A stretch of 64,000 nucleotides of DNA, taken from Fibrivirga algicola. GTDB taxonomy: Bacteria; Bacteroidota; Bacteroidia; Cytophagales; Spirosomataceae. The translations under genes were made by a program, and so were the position numbers. The notes under the pieces were generated by a model. The model did not search any database. It saw nothing but the letters and a program-made list of their open reading frames with translations, and was not told the origin of the DNA. Shown one piece after another: positions 16,521 through 25,321 of the stretch (position 1 is the first letter of the stretch; each line of letters opens with the position of its first letter). The stretch spans positions 496,001-560,000 of the forward strand of contig NZ_WAEL01000001.1 in the NCBI RefSeq assembly GCF_011742925.1. The letters are read 5' to 3'.

Positions 16521-16761
16521 GTTTTGGTTAAAACGTTGGTTTCTAAGATTCGATCAGCGCCGCTGTACTCTTTCGTAACTTATTTGCCGGCGGGACTTTT
16601 CCAATCAATACCCCGCAGATTTTGAACTGGTGTGCCGCGAATTGGAGCTGCTTATTCAGCGCCCGTTGCGGTAAGTTTCGTATCTTGTTATGACGACGAG
16701 TTCCTGTTTACGCACCGTCATAGGGAGACAAACGAAGGCCTGCAAACTGGTTAAACCTGCT
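16521..16761. other. Gap before the LRR gene
   Basis: No recognisable gene. GTATCTTGTT (16679-16688) is close to the TAnnTTTG promoter box and precedes an ATG at 16690 that could give a longer LRR protein. Confidence 0.4.
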
Positions 16762-17400
16762 ATGAATTACAAAGCGCAACAACGCATCGATGCCGTTCGG
16801 CTTAGCCAATCCGATACGCTTGATTTAAGCAATCTCGACCTGGTAGCCCTCCCCGACGAGGTGTACACCCTGACCTGGCTGCGGGTGTTGATCGTCGCTA
16901 ACACGAACCTTAGGCCTATGCAGTCGGTGATCGATCTGCTGAGCAAGTTTCAGCCCGATGAAGAAGCGAAGGAATTCGTCAGGCAACTGGACGAAGAAAA
17001 AAACGAACAGAAAAACGAGTCGCTGGTACCTCGGCAGTTACAAACCATCGATGCCCGAATCGGCCTGTTAACGGCGTTGGAAGTGCTCGACCTGCGATTC
17101 AACCAGATTCATCAATTACCCGATACCTTTGGCAGGCTTTCGAACCTCCGGCAGTTGATCCTGCAGCACAATCGGCTGGAACAGTTGCCTGAATCGCTGA
17201 GCCGGTTGGCAGATCTGGAGGTAGTGGACGTCCGTAACAATCCGATCCGGTCGGTACCGCCCTTACCGCAGTTAGATCGGTACGAAGCGTATGCCGCGCA
17301 TTTTCAGAGGCAAAAAAACGAGGCCCTGTTCGCTAAAGAGTATCGGCTGGCCGCCTGGTTCCGCAAACGGGAAACGGAATTTGGCCTGCTGATCGAGTAG
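16762..17400 (+). CDS. Leucine-rich repeat protein
   Basis: 212 aa from ATG 16762 (an ATG at 16690 would add 24 residues without family features). LRR units: LDLSNLDLVALPDEV, then after a charged insert (KQEEK-type, QLDEEKNEQKN) LEVLDLRFNQIHQLPDTFG, LRQLILQHNRLEQLPESL and LEVVDVRNNPIRSVPPLP, the ROCO/small LRR consensus. No signal peptide, so probably cytoplasmic and a protein-protein scaffold. Stands alone; the 3' side is a 300-bp gap. First backbone gene after the element. Confidence 0.8.
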   Translation: MNYKAQQRIDAVRLSQSDTLDLSNLDLVALPDEVYTLTWLRVLIVANTNLRPMQSVIDLLSKFQPDEEAKEFVRQLDEEKNEQKNESLVPRQLQTIDARIGLLTALEVLDLRFNQIHQLPDTFGRLSNLRQLILQHNRLEQLPESLSRLADLEVVDVRNNPIRSVPPLPQLDRYEAYAAHFQRQKNEALFAKEYRLAAWFRKRETEFGLLIE

Positions 17401-17706
17401 CTATAGGCATTGGGTTCGTTGCTGATGCGTCGTAGGTATGTGATCGGGTTATATGGCGTACGTACGGCACGCTGACAGACGATAGCCTATCCCTATTTTC
17501 TACCGACGCTACGTTGTTGTGCCCCTGACGGGGCAGGGATGTTGCGGCGATTGTTGACTAGCGAGACGGAGATGAATAAGGTGAATCTTTTTGTGCTTGG
17601 TAGGTAGCGTGTTGATTTTGCTATATGCCCTTCGACAAGGTGCAGGACATAGAGCAAAATCAACACTTATAGGCTTTGACTATTTAACCAACGAACCGAT
17701 TAGGAT
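17401..17706. other. Gap with inverted repeat, no gene
   Basis: No coding potential seen. The notable content is the 14-bp inverted repeat annotated at 17609-17666, which may end both converging transcripts. Confidence 0.5.
17609..17666. repeat. 14-bp perfect inverted repeat with REP-like core
   Basis: GTGTTGATTTTGCT (17609-17622) and its complement (17653-17666) flank a core containing CCCTTCGACAAGGTGCAGG. A similar core, CTCTTCGACAGGCTCAGGGA, occurs at 61064-61083, and related CCCTTAGCCTGTCGGG near 23300. It lies between converging genes, so it may stop transcription; the core looks like a dispersed palindromic repeat. Confidence 0.6.
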
Positions 17707-18576
17707 TCAGAACAGCTTTGCATAGGCGATGGGCAGGGCGGTGAGGGGTTTGATGCGGATGTCGCGGTAGAATACCTCGGCGGCTTCGCTCTGTAGCTGA
17801 ATCTTGCCACTGATCATAGGTACGTCGGGTCCGTTGGGTTGGGTGTAACGCGAATTGTTGAGCACCATCACCACATGGCCATTCACGATATGGAGGCTTT
17901 TCCCCTCAAAACAGATCAGGTCCAGCCGCGTCCATTCGCCCGCCGGGCTCTCGTAGTTGGCCGATCGCATGCAAAAACCGTCGCTCCCGCTTTTAAACGT
18001 ACCGTAGGGCTGTTTTTCGTCGGCTACCCGGTTCATCACGCCCTCAGACTGGAACGAGCGGATATCGATTGCCGAGTTAGCTTGGCACCAGAAGTCGCCC
18101 ATGTGCCCCTCCATGATCTGAAATTCCTGCGAGAGCATCCACGACCGCCAGTATTCGGCCCCCGCCTCACCGATGGAATGGTAAAGAATGCCCGAATCGC
18201 GCAGTTTGGTCGTTCGGGGCTCGTATTTTTTGGTGCCCCACTTTACCTGTAGCGTCAAATGATAATTACGGTACGACTGACGCGTAAACAGGCAGCCATA
18301 TTTCTCCCCACTGATCCGCAATACAGGCCCGCCCGGTTCAGTCAACACCGAAAATACGTGGGTTATGTCTTTGTTATACCCAATTGGTTTGCTGGGCGTA
18401 CCTGATGCATCGGTTGGTATCTTTCCATTATAATCGGCCTTGTGCTCATAGCTAAGATAATTCTCCCATTGGGTCAGGTCTTTATCGAGCAACGTAACCC
18501 ACTCATCGGCCTTTTGCAGGGATAGAAAGATAAAAGGAGTTAACAAACTGATGGTTAGGAAAGCAGCGCGTTTCAT
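17707..18576 (-). CDS. Secreted DUF1080 protein, 3-keto-glycoside hydrolase type
   Basis: About 289 aa from ATG 18576, which opens a signal peptide (MKRAAFLTISLLTPFIFLSL); an upstream ATG at 18618 would mask it. DUF1080 concanavalin-like fold: WVTLLDKDLTQWENY near the start, GILYHSIGE, EFQIMEGHMGDFWCQ, GEWTRLDLICFEGKSLHIVN, and a closing GKIQLQSEAAEVFYRDI. The family (3-keto-disaccharide hydrolase) cleaves oxidised glycosides outside the cytoplasm. It is divergent from an AraC regulator, and near a Gfo/Idh dehydrogenase and an SMP-30 lactonase, consistent with keto-sugar breakdown. Substrate unknown. Confidence 0.85.
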   Translation of the reverse strand: MKRAAFLTISLLTPFIFLSLQKADEWVTLLDKDLTQWENYLSYEHKADYNGKIPTDASGTPSKPIGYNKDITHVFSVLTEPGGPVLRISGEKYGCLFTRQSYRNYHLTLQVKWGTKKYEPRTTKLRDSGILYHSIGEAGAEYWRSWMLSQEFQIMEGHMGDFWCQANSAIDIRSFQSEGVMNRVADEKQPYGTFKSGSDGFCMRSANYESPAGEWTRLDLICFEGKSLHIVNGHVVMVLNNSRYTQPNGPDVPMISGKIQLQSEAAEVFYRDIRIKPLTALPIAYAKLF

Positions 18577-18694
18577 AGGTAGCTTCTGTAGAGAGGTAGA
18601 CTGAGTGAACAGCGACAATAGTACGGCAGATTAGCGCCGGATAACTTGTACAAATTCATTCTTTCCTGGTAGGTTTATGCTCCTGATCTGGCTG

Positions 18695-19531
18695 ATGAAA
18701 CGCTACATTTTACATACTCCCTTCAACATCTATCACTTCGAGGCCACCACCTGGGCCCATGCGGTTCACACCCATACCTACTTCGAGATTATTTTCATAC
18801 TGGGGGGCAGGGGACTGCACAACATCAACGGCAATACGTTCAGCTATGGCGAGGGTGATGTGTTTCTGTTGGGACCGGAAGATTACCATGATTTCGCTAT
18901 CCATGAAAAAACGGAATTCTGCTTTATCCGCTTCAACGATTCCATCTATACCCATCCCGAAGGCGCTAAAGACACGGCTTGGGAGCCAATCGTAAAGACC
19001 CTGCTCTCGACCTCGTCGCAGAGTCGGGGTACGCTGGTAGAAGACAACCAGGAGAAACAGAAACTGCACCAGCTATTGATGGTGCTGGAAGAAGAATACA
19101 AACGGGAGCAGTCGCCGTACTTCGCCATCATTCGCGACAGTCTGTTGCGCAGTATGCTCGTGATGCTGGCGCGTAACCTGTTTAGCCAGACACCGGTAAG
19201 TACCCAGGCAAACGATTCGGTAGAGGCGATCCTAATGTATATCCGGCAGCATATTTACCAGCCCGACAAACTTCATATCGACCACCTGGCCGACGTGTTT
19301 CATTACGCCCCGGCGTATATCAGCCTGTTTTTTAAGAAGCAGACGGGCGAATCGCTGAAGCAGTACATCATCAAACACAAAATCAAGCTCATCGAGGCCC
19401 GCCTGCTGTACAGTCCGTTGACGTTGGCCCAGATTGCCGACGAGTTTGGCTACACCGATGAAAGTCACCTGTGTAAGCAGTTCAGGAAGTACACGGGGAT
19501 GACGCCGGGCGCGTTTCGCCGCCGGTCTTAA
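18695..19531 (+). CDS. AraC-family regulator with cupin domain
   Basis: 279 aa from ATG 18695 (another ATG at 18677). N-terminal cupin: HAVHTHTYFEIIFILGG and FSYGEGDVFLLGPEDYH give the usual metal/sugar-binding barrel. C-terminal double helix-turn-helix: LHIDHLADVFHYAPAYISLF, then LTLAQIADEFGYTDESHLC and FRKYTGMTPGAFRR. Divergent from the DUF1080 gene and next to sugar genes, so it likely senses a sugar and activates this block. The inducer is not known. Confidence 0.9.
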   Translation: MKRYILHTPFNIYHFEATTWAHAVHTHTYFEIIFILGGRGLHNINGNTFSYGEGDVFLLGPEDYHDFAIHEKTEFCFIRFNDSIYTHPEGAKDTAWEPIVKTLLSTSSQSRGTLVEDNQEKQKLHQLLMVLEEEYKREQSPYFAIIRDSLLRSMLVMLARNLFSQTPVSTQANDSVEAILMYIRQHIYQPDKLHIDHLADVFHYAPAYISLFFKKQTGESLKQYIIKHKIKLIEARLLYSPLTLAQIADEFGYTDESHLCKQFRKYTGMTPGAFRRRS

Positions 19532-19569
19532 CGACTACGTGTTTGGGGAAGGGCTCAGCCGGGACGTAA

Positions 19570-20691
19570 TTAGCGCACCTTGAACTTGTAGACCGTACTG
19601 CTCAGGTACGTTGCGCCCGGCCGAAGGGTTGTGGTCGGGAAATTGGGGTGATTGGGCGAGTCGGGGAAATGCTGAGTTTCCAGGCAAAGGGCAAAGCGGC
19701 GGGTGTAGGGAATACCCTGCGGACTTTTCACCAGTCCGTTCAGGTGGTTGGCGGTGTAGAGTTGTACGCCCGGTTCAGTGGTATACACCTCCATCAGTCG
19801 GCCGCTAGTAGGTTCGTACACGGTGGCACCCAGCTTTAGTTTCGTCGACTGGTCGGTAAATACCCAACAATGGTCGTAGCCTCGTCCGTAGCGAATTTGC
19901 GTATCCGTCGTGTCGTTGATGTGCGCGCTGATGGGGATGGGCCTGGTAAAATCGAAGGGTGTTCCGGCCACGGGCTTGATCTCGCCCGTTGGTATTTGCG
20001 TCCTGTCGGTCGGCAGATACTTGTCGGCTTTGAGTTGCACCACGTTGTTCATCACGTCGGTTTTCATACCGCTCAGGTTGAAATAAGCGTGATTGGTCAG
20101 GTTGACCACCGTGGCTTTGTCGGTCGTGGCCTTGTAATCGATCCGCAGGGCGTTGTCTTTCTGGAGCGTGTAGGTCACCTCAACGTTCAGCGTACCCGGG
20201 TAGCTCTCTTCGCCGTCGGGTGAGGTGTACTGTAATTTAAGTGCCGGTTCGGCACCGTCGATGGGGGTAGCCGTCCACAGCTTTTTGTCGAAGCCGACCC
20301 TTCCGCCGTGAATATGAATGCCCGCCTGATTGGTAAACAGCTTGTAGTCGGTGCCGTCGAGGGTGAATTTGCCCTGTGCGATCCGGTTTCCATAGCGGCC
20401 AATAATGGGCCCGAGGTTAGGGTTGCCTTTCAGGTAGTCGGCCAACGTACCCAGCCCCAGCAATACGTTTTCGGCTTTCCCCTGCTTATCGGGTGCAGTA
20501 AGCGACACCAGGTAGCCGCCATAGTTGGTGATAGCTACTTCCATTCCCTTTGCATTGCGCAGTGTAAACAGGTTCACCTCGCGGCCGTCGGGCAGCTGCC
20601 CGAACACCGATTTAACAATGCCTGCTTTGGGGACCAGGAAGGAGTAAAGCAGGATACTACCGGCAAAAAAGAGGAGTGGAGCGAGTTTTTT
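19570..20691 (-). CDS. galM: Aldose 1-epimerase (galactose mutarotase)
   Basis: About 373 aa from ATG 20691 (MKKLAPLLFFAGSILLYSF), which gives an exported protein; a GC-rich upstream extension to 20766 lacks family features. GalM landmarks: NYGGYLVSLTAPD, GRYGNRIAQGKF, the catalytic histidine in LTNHAYFNLSG, GYDHCWVF, and the C-terminal TEPGVQLYTANHL with LCLETQHFPDSPN holding the catalytic glutamate. Interconverts alpha and beta anomers of hexoses. Periplasmic forms are common in Bacteroidota saccharide loci. Convergent with the AraC gene, 38 bp apart. Confidence 0.93.
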   Translation of the reverse strand, partial: KKLAPLLFFAGSILLYSFLVPKAGIVKSVFGQLPDGREVNLFTLRNAKGMEVAITNYGGYLVSLTAPDKQGKAENVLLGLGTLADYLKGNPNLGPIIGRYGNRIAQGKFTLDGTDYKLFTNQAGIHIHGGRVGFDKKLWTATPIDGAEPALKLQYTSPDGEESYPGTLNVEVTYTLQKDNALRIDYKATTDKATVVNLTNHAYFNLSGMKTDVMNNVVQLKADKYLPTDRTQIPTGEIKPVAGTPFDFTRPIPISAHINDTTDTQIRYGRGYDHCWVFTDQSTKLKLGATVYEPTSGRLMEVYTTEPGVQLYTANHLNGLVKSPQGIPYTRRFALCLETQHFPDSPNHPNFPTTTLRPGATYLSSTVYKFKVR

Positions 20692-20873
20692 CATAGCCAC
20701 AATAAGCCCGATACAGGGGCGGTTGACAGGCCGGAATAGGCGGCCTACGGGTGAAAGGCAGCGCACAACAATTATTTACCATATACGGGTAAGTGGAAAA
20801 CAGCCTCGCCTTTTCTGACCGACAGTCATCTATCAACCAGACCCGGCGTCAGCCGCATCAACGTTTAGTGTCA

Positions 20874-22265
20874 ATGCATCAGTTTACCATCAACCGTCGC
20901 CATTTCCTGCAGGGAACAACGGCATCACTCGCGCTGACGGCCCTCGGGGCTCAGGGCATGGATCTCGTTCACCGGGCCAACCCCTATCGGGTTGGGCTGA
21001 TTGGTACCGGTTGGTATGGCAAAAGCGATCTGTTACGGCTGATTCAGGTGGCTCCCGTTGAGGTGGTGGCCCTGTGCGATGTTGACAAAAATATGCTGGC
21101 CGATGCGGCTAAGCTGGTTAGTCAGCGGCAGAAATCAGGCAAAACGCCCCGGCAGTATGGCGACTACCGGAAAATGCTGGCCGACAATCAGTTTGACATT
21201 GTCCTGATCGGTTCGCCCGATCATTGGCATGCCCTGCAAGCGATCGACGCCATGAAAGCCGGTGCCCACGTATATGTGCAGAAGCCGATTAGTGTCGATG
21301 TGATGGAAGGTGAAGCCATGGTGGCTACCGCCCGGAAATACAAGCGCGTGGTGCAGGTGGGTACCCAGCGGAAAAGCACGCCCCACCTGATCGATGCCAA
21401 GAAAACGATTGTCGACGCGGGCTTGCTCGGTAAGGTATCGCATGTCGAAATGTGCTGCTATTTCCCCATGCGGGCCAATGGTAACCCGCCGGTGCAGGCT
21501 GTGCCCGATTTTCTCGACTACGATATGTGGACCGGCCCCGCACCGCTACGCCCTTACGACGGCATTCCGCATGTGCGTTGGTGGCGTACCTTTCAGGAGT
21601 ACGGCAACGGCATCACCGGCGACATGTGCGTGCACATGTTCGATACTGTGCGCTGGATGCTGAAGCTGGGCTGGCCTAAACGCATTAGCTCAACGGGCGG
21701 TATCTACGTGCAGAAAGAAGGTAAATCCAATATCTCGGATACGCAGTCGGCCATCTTTGAATACGACGACCTGAACTGTGTCTGGCAGCATCATACCTGG
21801 GGTGGCCCCGCCAATCCGGAGTATCCGTGGTCGTTTACGCTCTACGGCGAGAACGGTACGCTTTGGGGCAGCACCATGCAGTGCGACTTTATTCCGAAAG
21901 ACGATAAAGGCCCCACAGGCGGCAAAAAGATTCACCTCGATGTGGTGTACGAAAAGGAGAAATACCCCGAAGACCTCACCGAGCCAACCAACCCCAAGAT
22001 CGAGCTCAACGCCGCCCCGGCTACGCGCCTGCACATGCTCAACTTCCTGAACGCCATTGAAACCAATGGCCGACCCATTGCTGATATTGAGGAGGGGCAT
22101 ATCTCTACGGCCAGCTGTATCCTCGCCAATATGTCGATGAAACTAGGTCGTCCGCTCGTCTACGATCCGCAAAAACGGGAGGTTGTCGGCGATCGCGAAG
22201 CCAATGCCCTGTTAGCGCGCCCTTACCGCGCCCCTTATATACATCCCGACCCGAAACGGGTGTAG
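20874..22265 (+). CDS. Gfo/Idh/MocA oxidoreductase with Tat-type signal
   Basis: 463 aa from ATG 20874, chosen because it opens a twin-arginine signal (NRRHFLQGTTASLALTALGA). Rossmann motif VGLIGTGWYGKSD, then VVALCDVD; catalytic-type lysine in VQKPISVDV; substrate domain with RWWRTFQEYGNGITGD and MCVHMFDTVRW. The family oxidises or reduces sugar hydroxyls with NAD(P); many Tat-exported members make 3-keto sugars with bound cofactor. Upstream of the SMP-30 gene with 55 bp between, likely co-transcribed. Confidence 0.9.
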   Translation: MHQFTINRRHFLQGTTASLALTALGAQGMDLVHRANPYRVGLIGTGWYGKSDLLRLIQVAPVEVVALCDVDKNMLADAAKLVSQRQKSGKTPRQYGDYRKMLADNQFDIVLIGSPDHWHALQAIDAMKAGAHVYVQKPISVDVMEGEAMVATARKYKRVVQVGTQRKSTPHLIDAKKTIVDAGLLGKVSHVEMCCYFPMRANGNPPVQAVPDFLDYDMWTGPAPLRPYDGIPHVRWWRTFQEYGNGITGDMCVHMFDTVRWMLKLGWPKRISSTGGIYVQKEGKSNISDTQSAIFEYDDLNCVWQHHTWGGPANPEYPWSFTLYGENGTLWGSTMQCDFIPKDDKGPTGGKKIHLDVVYEKEKYPEDLTEPTNPKIELNAAPATRLHMLNFLNAIETNGRPIADIEEGHISTASCILANMSMKLGRPLVYDPQKREVVGDREANALLARPYRAPYIHPDPKRV

Positions 22266-22320
22266 GTTACGCACCAACCAACCGCTTACCAACACATTTA
22301 CCCTCTAATTCACTAAATTA

Positions 22321-23244
22321 ATGACTTTACATACGAAAATGCAGGGCCTGGCGCTGGCGCTGTGTGTGTTGGTTGCGCCAGCCTTCGGACAACAGGCAGG
22401 TACGTCGGCGCTCGACTCGATTGGCGTAGTGGCAACGGGGGCCAGCCTGAAACAGGTGTCGTCTCAGTTCACCTTCACCGAGGGGCCAACGGTCGATAAA
22501 AAGGGGACCATCTACTTCACCGATCAGCCCAATGATAAAATCTGGAGCTACGATACCGACGGGAAACTGGCTCTGTACATGGATAAAACGGGCCGGTCAA
22601 ACGGCTTGTACATTGATAAGAGGGGAAATTTGCTTGCCTGCGCCGACCAGAAAAGCGAACTGTGGTCGATTAGTCCTGACAAGAAAGTGACGGTCTTGCT
22701 GGCGAACTACGAGGGCCGCCGGTTCAATGGACCCAATGACCTTTGGCAGCATCCGAAAGGCGGCATCTACTTTACCGACCCTTTCTATGCGCGTCCGTAT
22801 TGGGAGCATAAAGAGCAACCCATGGCAAAGCAGAGCGTGTATTACCTGCCCGAAGGCAAAACAGAAGCTGTGCTGGTGGATGATGAGCTACAGCAACCCA
22901 ATGGCATTGTCGGCTCGCCCGATGGCAAGCACCTGTACGTCGCCGATATTCGGGCCAACAAAACCTACAAATACGACATCGCCAAAGACGGCAGCCTGAC
23001 TAACCGTCAGCTATTCGTTGAGCAGGGTTCCGACGGCATGACCCTGGACAACAAAGGCAATCTGTACCTGACGGGCCGAGGCGTTACGGTGTATAGTCCG
23101 GCGGGCAAAAAGATGGGTAATATCCCGGTTCCGTCGCGCTGGGTGGGTAACATCTGTTTCGGTGGAAAAGACCGCAAAACGCTGTTTATCACTGCCTCCG
23201 AATCGGTATACACGCTGGCTATGGCGGTGAAAGGTATTGAATAG
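22321..23244 (+). CDS. SMP-30/gluconolactonase family protein, exported
   Basis: 307 aa. Signal peptide ends near AFGQQ. Six-bladed propeller signatures: FTFTEGPTVDKKGTIYFTD, SNGLYIDKRGNLLACAD, FNGPNDLWQHPKGGIYFTDP, QQPNGIVGSPDGKHLYVAD and DGMTLDNKGNLYLTGRGV. The metal ligands E (TEGP), N (NGPND, PNGI) and D (SDGMT) are present. Hydrolyses sugar lactones, the expected product of the dehydrogenase encoded just upstream. Confidence 0.9.
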   Translation: MTLHTKMQGLALALCVLVAPAFGQQAGTSALDSIGVVATGASLKQVSSQFTFTEGPTVDKKGTIYFTDQPNDKIWSYDTDGKLALYMDKTGRSNGLYIDKRGNLLACADQKSELWSISPDKKVTVLLANYEGRRFNGPNDLWQHPKGGIYFTDPFYARPYWEHKEQPMAKQSVYYLPEGKTEAVLVDDELQQPNGIVGSPDGKHLYVADIRANKTYKYDIAKDGSLTNRQLFVEQGSDGMTLDNKGNLYLTGRGVTVYSPAGKKMGNIPVPSRWVGNICFGGKDRKTLFITASESVYTLAMAVKGIE

Positions 23245-23413
23245 ACGCTCAGGTACGTTCCTGTTTGCTGACATGGTGACGTGTTGCTTTTGCATAGGCC
23301 CTTAGCCTGTCGGGAATGCCTGGTCGAGCCGCTAACATACACGTGCCGCTCCTCCCGCGCAAAGCCACTACACTGATCAAAGCACTACCAGCGCGAAGAT
23401 CCGCCGGATAGGC

Positions 23414-23421
23414 TATTTTTG
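23414..23421 (+). promoter_or_regulatory. TAnnTTTG promoter box of the cytochrome gene
   Basis: TATTTTTG, exact match to the Bacteroidota -7 box, 25 nt before the ATG at 23446. No clear -33 TTTG is seen. Confidence 0.55.
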
Positions 23422-23445
23422 TAGGCTAGCTAACCGGCTGATTTC

Positions 23446-25296
23446 ATGCGTATCGCTTTCTCACTGACAACTCTACTGGCCGGGTACTGGCGACTATGGT
23501 GCCTGACTGGTTTGTTGATTGGGTTGAGCGCGCTACTGTTCAGCATCTCCCGACCGGCCCCGATTACACCACCTCACCAATTGGTTGGTCAGCAATACCG
23601 AATCAACCTGACCCGCCTCGACTCGGCCCTGACCGAACTGAACCGGAAACTCGCTGGCCATCAACCAGCAGCGATGGTGCAGGCTTCGTTTCGCCAGGCC
23701 CGCCTGATCTACAAATACCTCGAACCGCTCACCGAATACTACTTTCTGCAGTCGGCGAAGAACCTGAATGGGCCGAACGTACCTGAAGGCGAAATAGACG
23801 ACGGAGTCGCGATGATTCTCAAACCTGAAGGCTTTCAGGTAATCGAACCCAGTCTGTTCCCGTTCGACACCAGCCGCCGGGCCGACATTCAGCAGGGGGT
23901 GGCCGCCATGCAGCAGACAGTGAGGCAACTTCACAAACTGCTTGATCAAAACCCACTTTCCGATGCCTTTATCCTCGACGCGCTTCGGCAGGAGGTGTTT
24001 CGGATCGAAACGCTGGGCATCACCGGCTACGACTCTCCGGTGGCGTTGCTGTCGCTGACCGAATCGGCCGTGGCGCTCGATGGGGTACGGCAAACGCTGG
24101 CCTACTTTCCGCTGGCCAGCCGCGATGCGGCGTTGACCACGCGCATCAATCAAGCCATTAGCGGCGCCCAACAGGCGTTACGGGCCGCCCGGTCGTTCAA
24201 CCGGTTCGATCGCCTGCGCTTTATCCGTTTCTACGCGCATCCGCTCACCGGCCTGCTCCTCGATGCTCAACGGGCACTTGGCCTGCCGCCCACGGATGCC
24301 AAACGGTTACTGCGCCCCTCGGCCCGGACACTCTCTGAGCCGACCGCTTTCGACCCTACTTTTTTCGCTAATCACAGCGACCCGGTCAGTACGCCCGCCC
24401 GCGTTGCGCTGGGCAAACGGCTGTTCAGCAACCCGGTGTTATCCGTTGCTGGCAGTGGCCGGAGTTGCGCCAGTTGCCACCGGCCAGACCGCGCTTTTCA
24501 GGATGGACTGGTGACGCCCCCGGCTCTGTCAGGCCCAACGAACGGCAACGCACGGGCGCAACTGGTTCGCAACACGCCCACCCTCTGGAATACCGGGTTG
24601 CAGTCAGTTCAGTTTGCCGACATGCGGGTCTTTACGGTCGAACAGCAGCTCAACGACGTGATTCATAACGTTCACGAAATGGGCGGATCGCTGGCCACTG
24701 CGGTAACCAGGCTACACGAGCAAGCCGATTACCGCGCCGAATTTGCGGCACAGTACCCCAATGGCCTCACCGCCTATACGGTTCGTCATGCGCTGGCAAC
24801 CTACGTTCGCTCGCTGATCAGCGTAGATAGCCGGAGCGATCGATACTTACGGGGAATGCCCGTGGCGCTGCCGGATAATGAGCGGCTGGGCTTCAATGTC
24901 TTCATGGGGAAGGGGAAATGCGCAACCTGCCACTACTTTCCGCTGTACAACGGCACGTTGCCACCCGCTTATCGGCGAACCGAGGGCGAAGTGATCGGTA
25001 CGCCCGCCACGTTTCGCAACACCCGGCTTAGCCCCGACTCGGGCCGAGCTGCCGTGACCGGCATTGACTTTCACGTGGGCGCTTTCAAGGTGCCAACCTT
25101 ACGGCATATCGGTCAAACGGCGCCGTATATGCACAATGGCGCGTACACAACGCTCGAACAGGTCGTCGATTTTTACGATAAAGGGGGTGGGTTGGGGCTG
25201 GGTTTCAACGTACCTGCGCAGACCTTACCCGCTGAGCCACTGCACCTCACCACAACCGAAAAACGAGCATTGATCGCCTTCCTGAAATCGCTCTGA
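23446..25296 (+). CDS. Di-haem cytochrome c peroxidase family protein with helical N-terminal domain
   Basis: 616 aa. One N-terminal membrane anchor or signal (about 12-32). Residues about 45-290 form a helical domain (LTRLDSALTELNRKLAGH..., imelysin-like in look). From 315 a MauG/CcpA-type peroxidase: first haem CASCH (341-345), LVRNTPTLWNTG, second haem CATCH (492-496), then FKVPTLRHIGQTAPYMHNG carrying the distal methionine/histidine region. Periplasmic, reduces peroxide or oxidises a partner. The fused helical domain is found in a subset of Bacteroidota members often linked to metal uptake; that link is inferred. Confidence 0.9.
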   Translation: MRIAFSLTTLLAGYWRLWCLTGLLIGLSALLFSISRPAPITPPHQLVGQQYRINLTRLDSALTELNRKLAGHQPAAMVQASFRQARLIYKYLEPLTEYYFLQSAKNLNGPNVPEGEIDDGVAMILKPEGFQVIEPSLFPFDTSRRADIQQGVAAMQQTVRQLHKLLDQNPLSDAFILDALRQEVFRIETLGITGYDSPVALLSLTESAVALDGVRQTLAYFPLASRDAALTTRINQAISGAQQALRAARSFNRFDRLRFIRFYAHPLTGLLLDAQRALGLPPTDAKRLLRPSARTLSEPTAFDPTFFANHSDPVSTPARVALGKRLFSNPVLSVAGSGRSCASCHRPDRAFQDGLVTPPALSGPTNGNARAQLVRNTPTLWNTGLQSVQFADMRVFTVEQQLNDVIHNVHEMGGSLATAVTRLHEQADYRAEFAAQYPNGLTAYTVRHALATYVRSLISVDSRSDRYLRGMPVALPDNERLGFNVFMGKGKCATCHYFPLYNGTLPPAYRRTEGEVIGTPATFRNTRLSPDSGRAAVTGIDFHVGAFKVPTLRHIGQTAPYMHNGAYTTLEQVVDFYDKGGGLGLGFNVPAQTLPAEPLHLTTTEKRALIAFLKSL

Positions 25297-25321
25297 ACAG
25301 CTTGTAGGTGTCATGCAGCTA

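Noticed and set aside
23533-24171. 212-codon minus-strand frame
   Set aside because: Antisense to the cytochrome gene, no motifs, Arg/Gly/Gln-rich as expected from the GC-rich complement.
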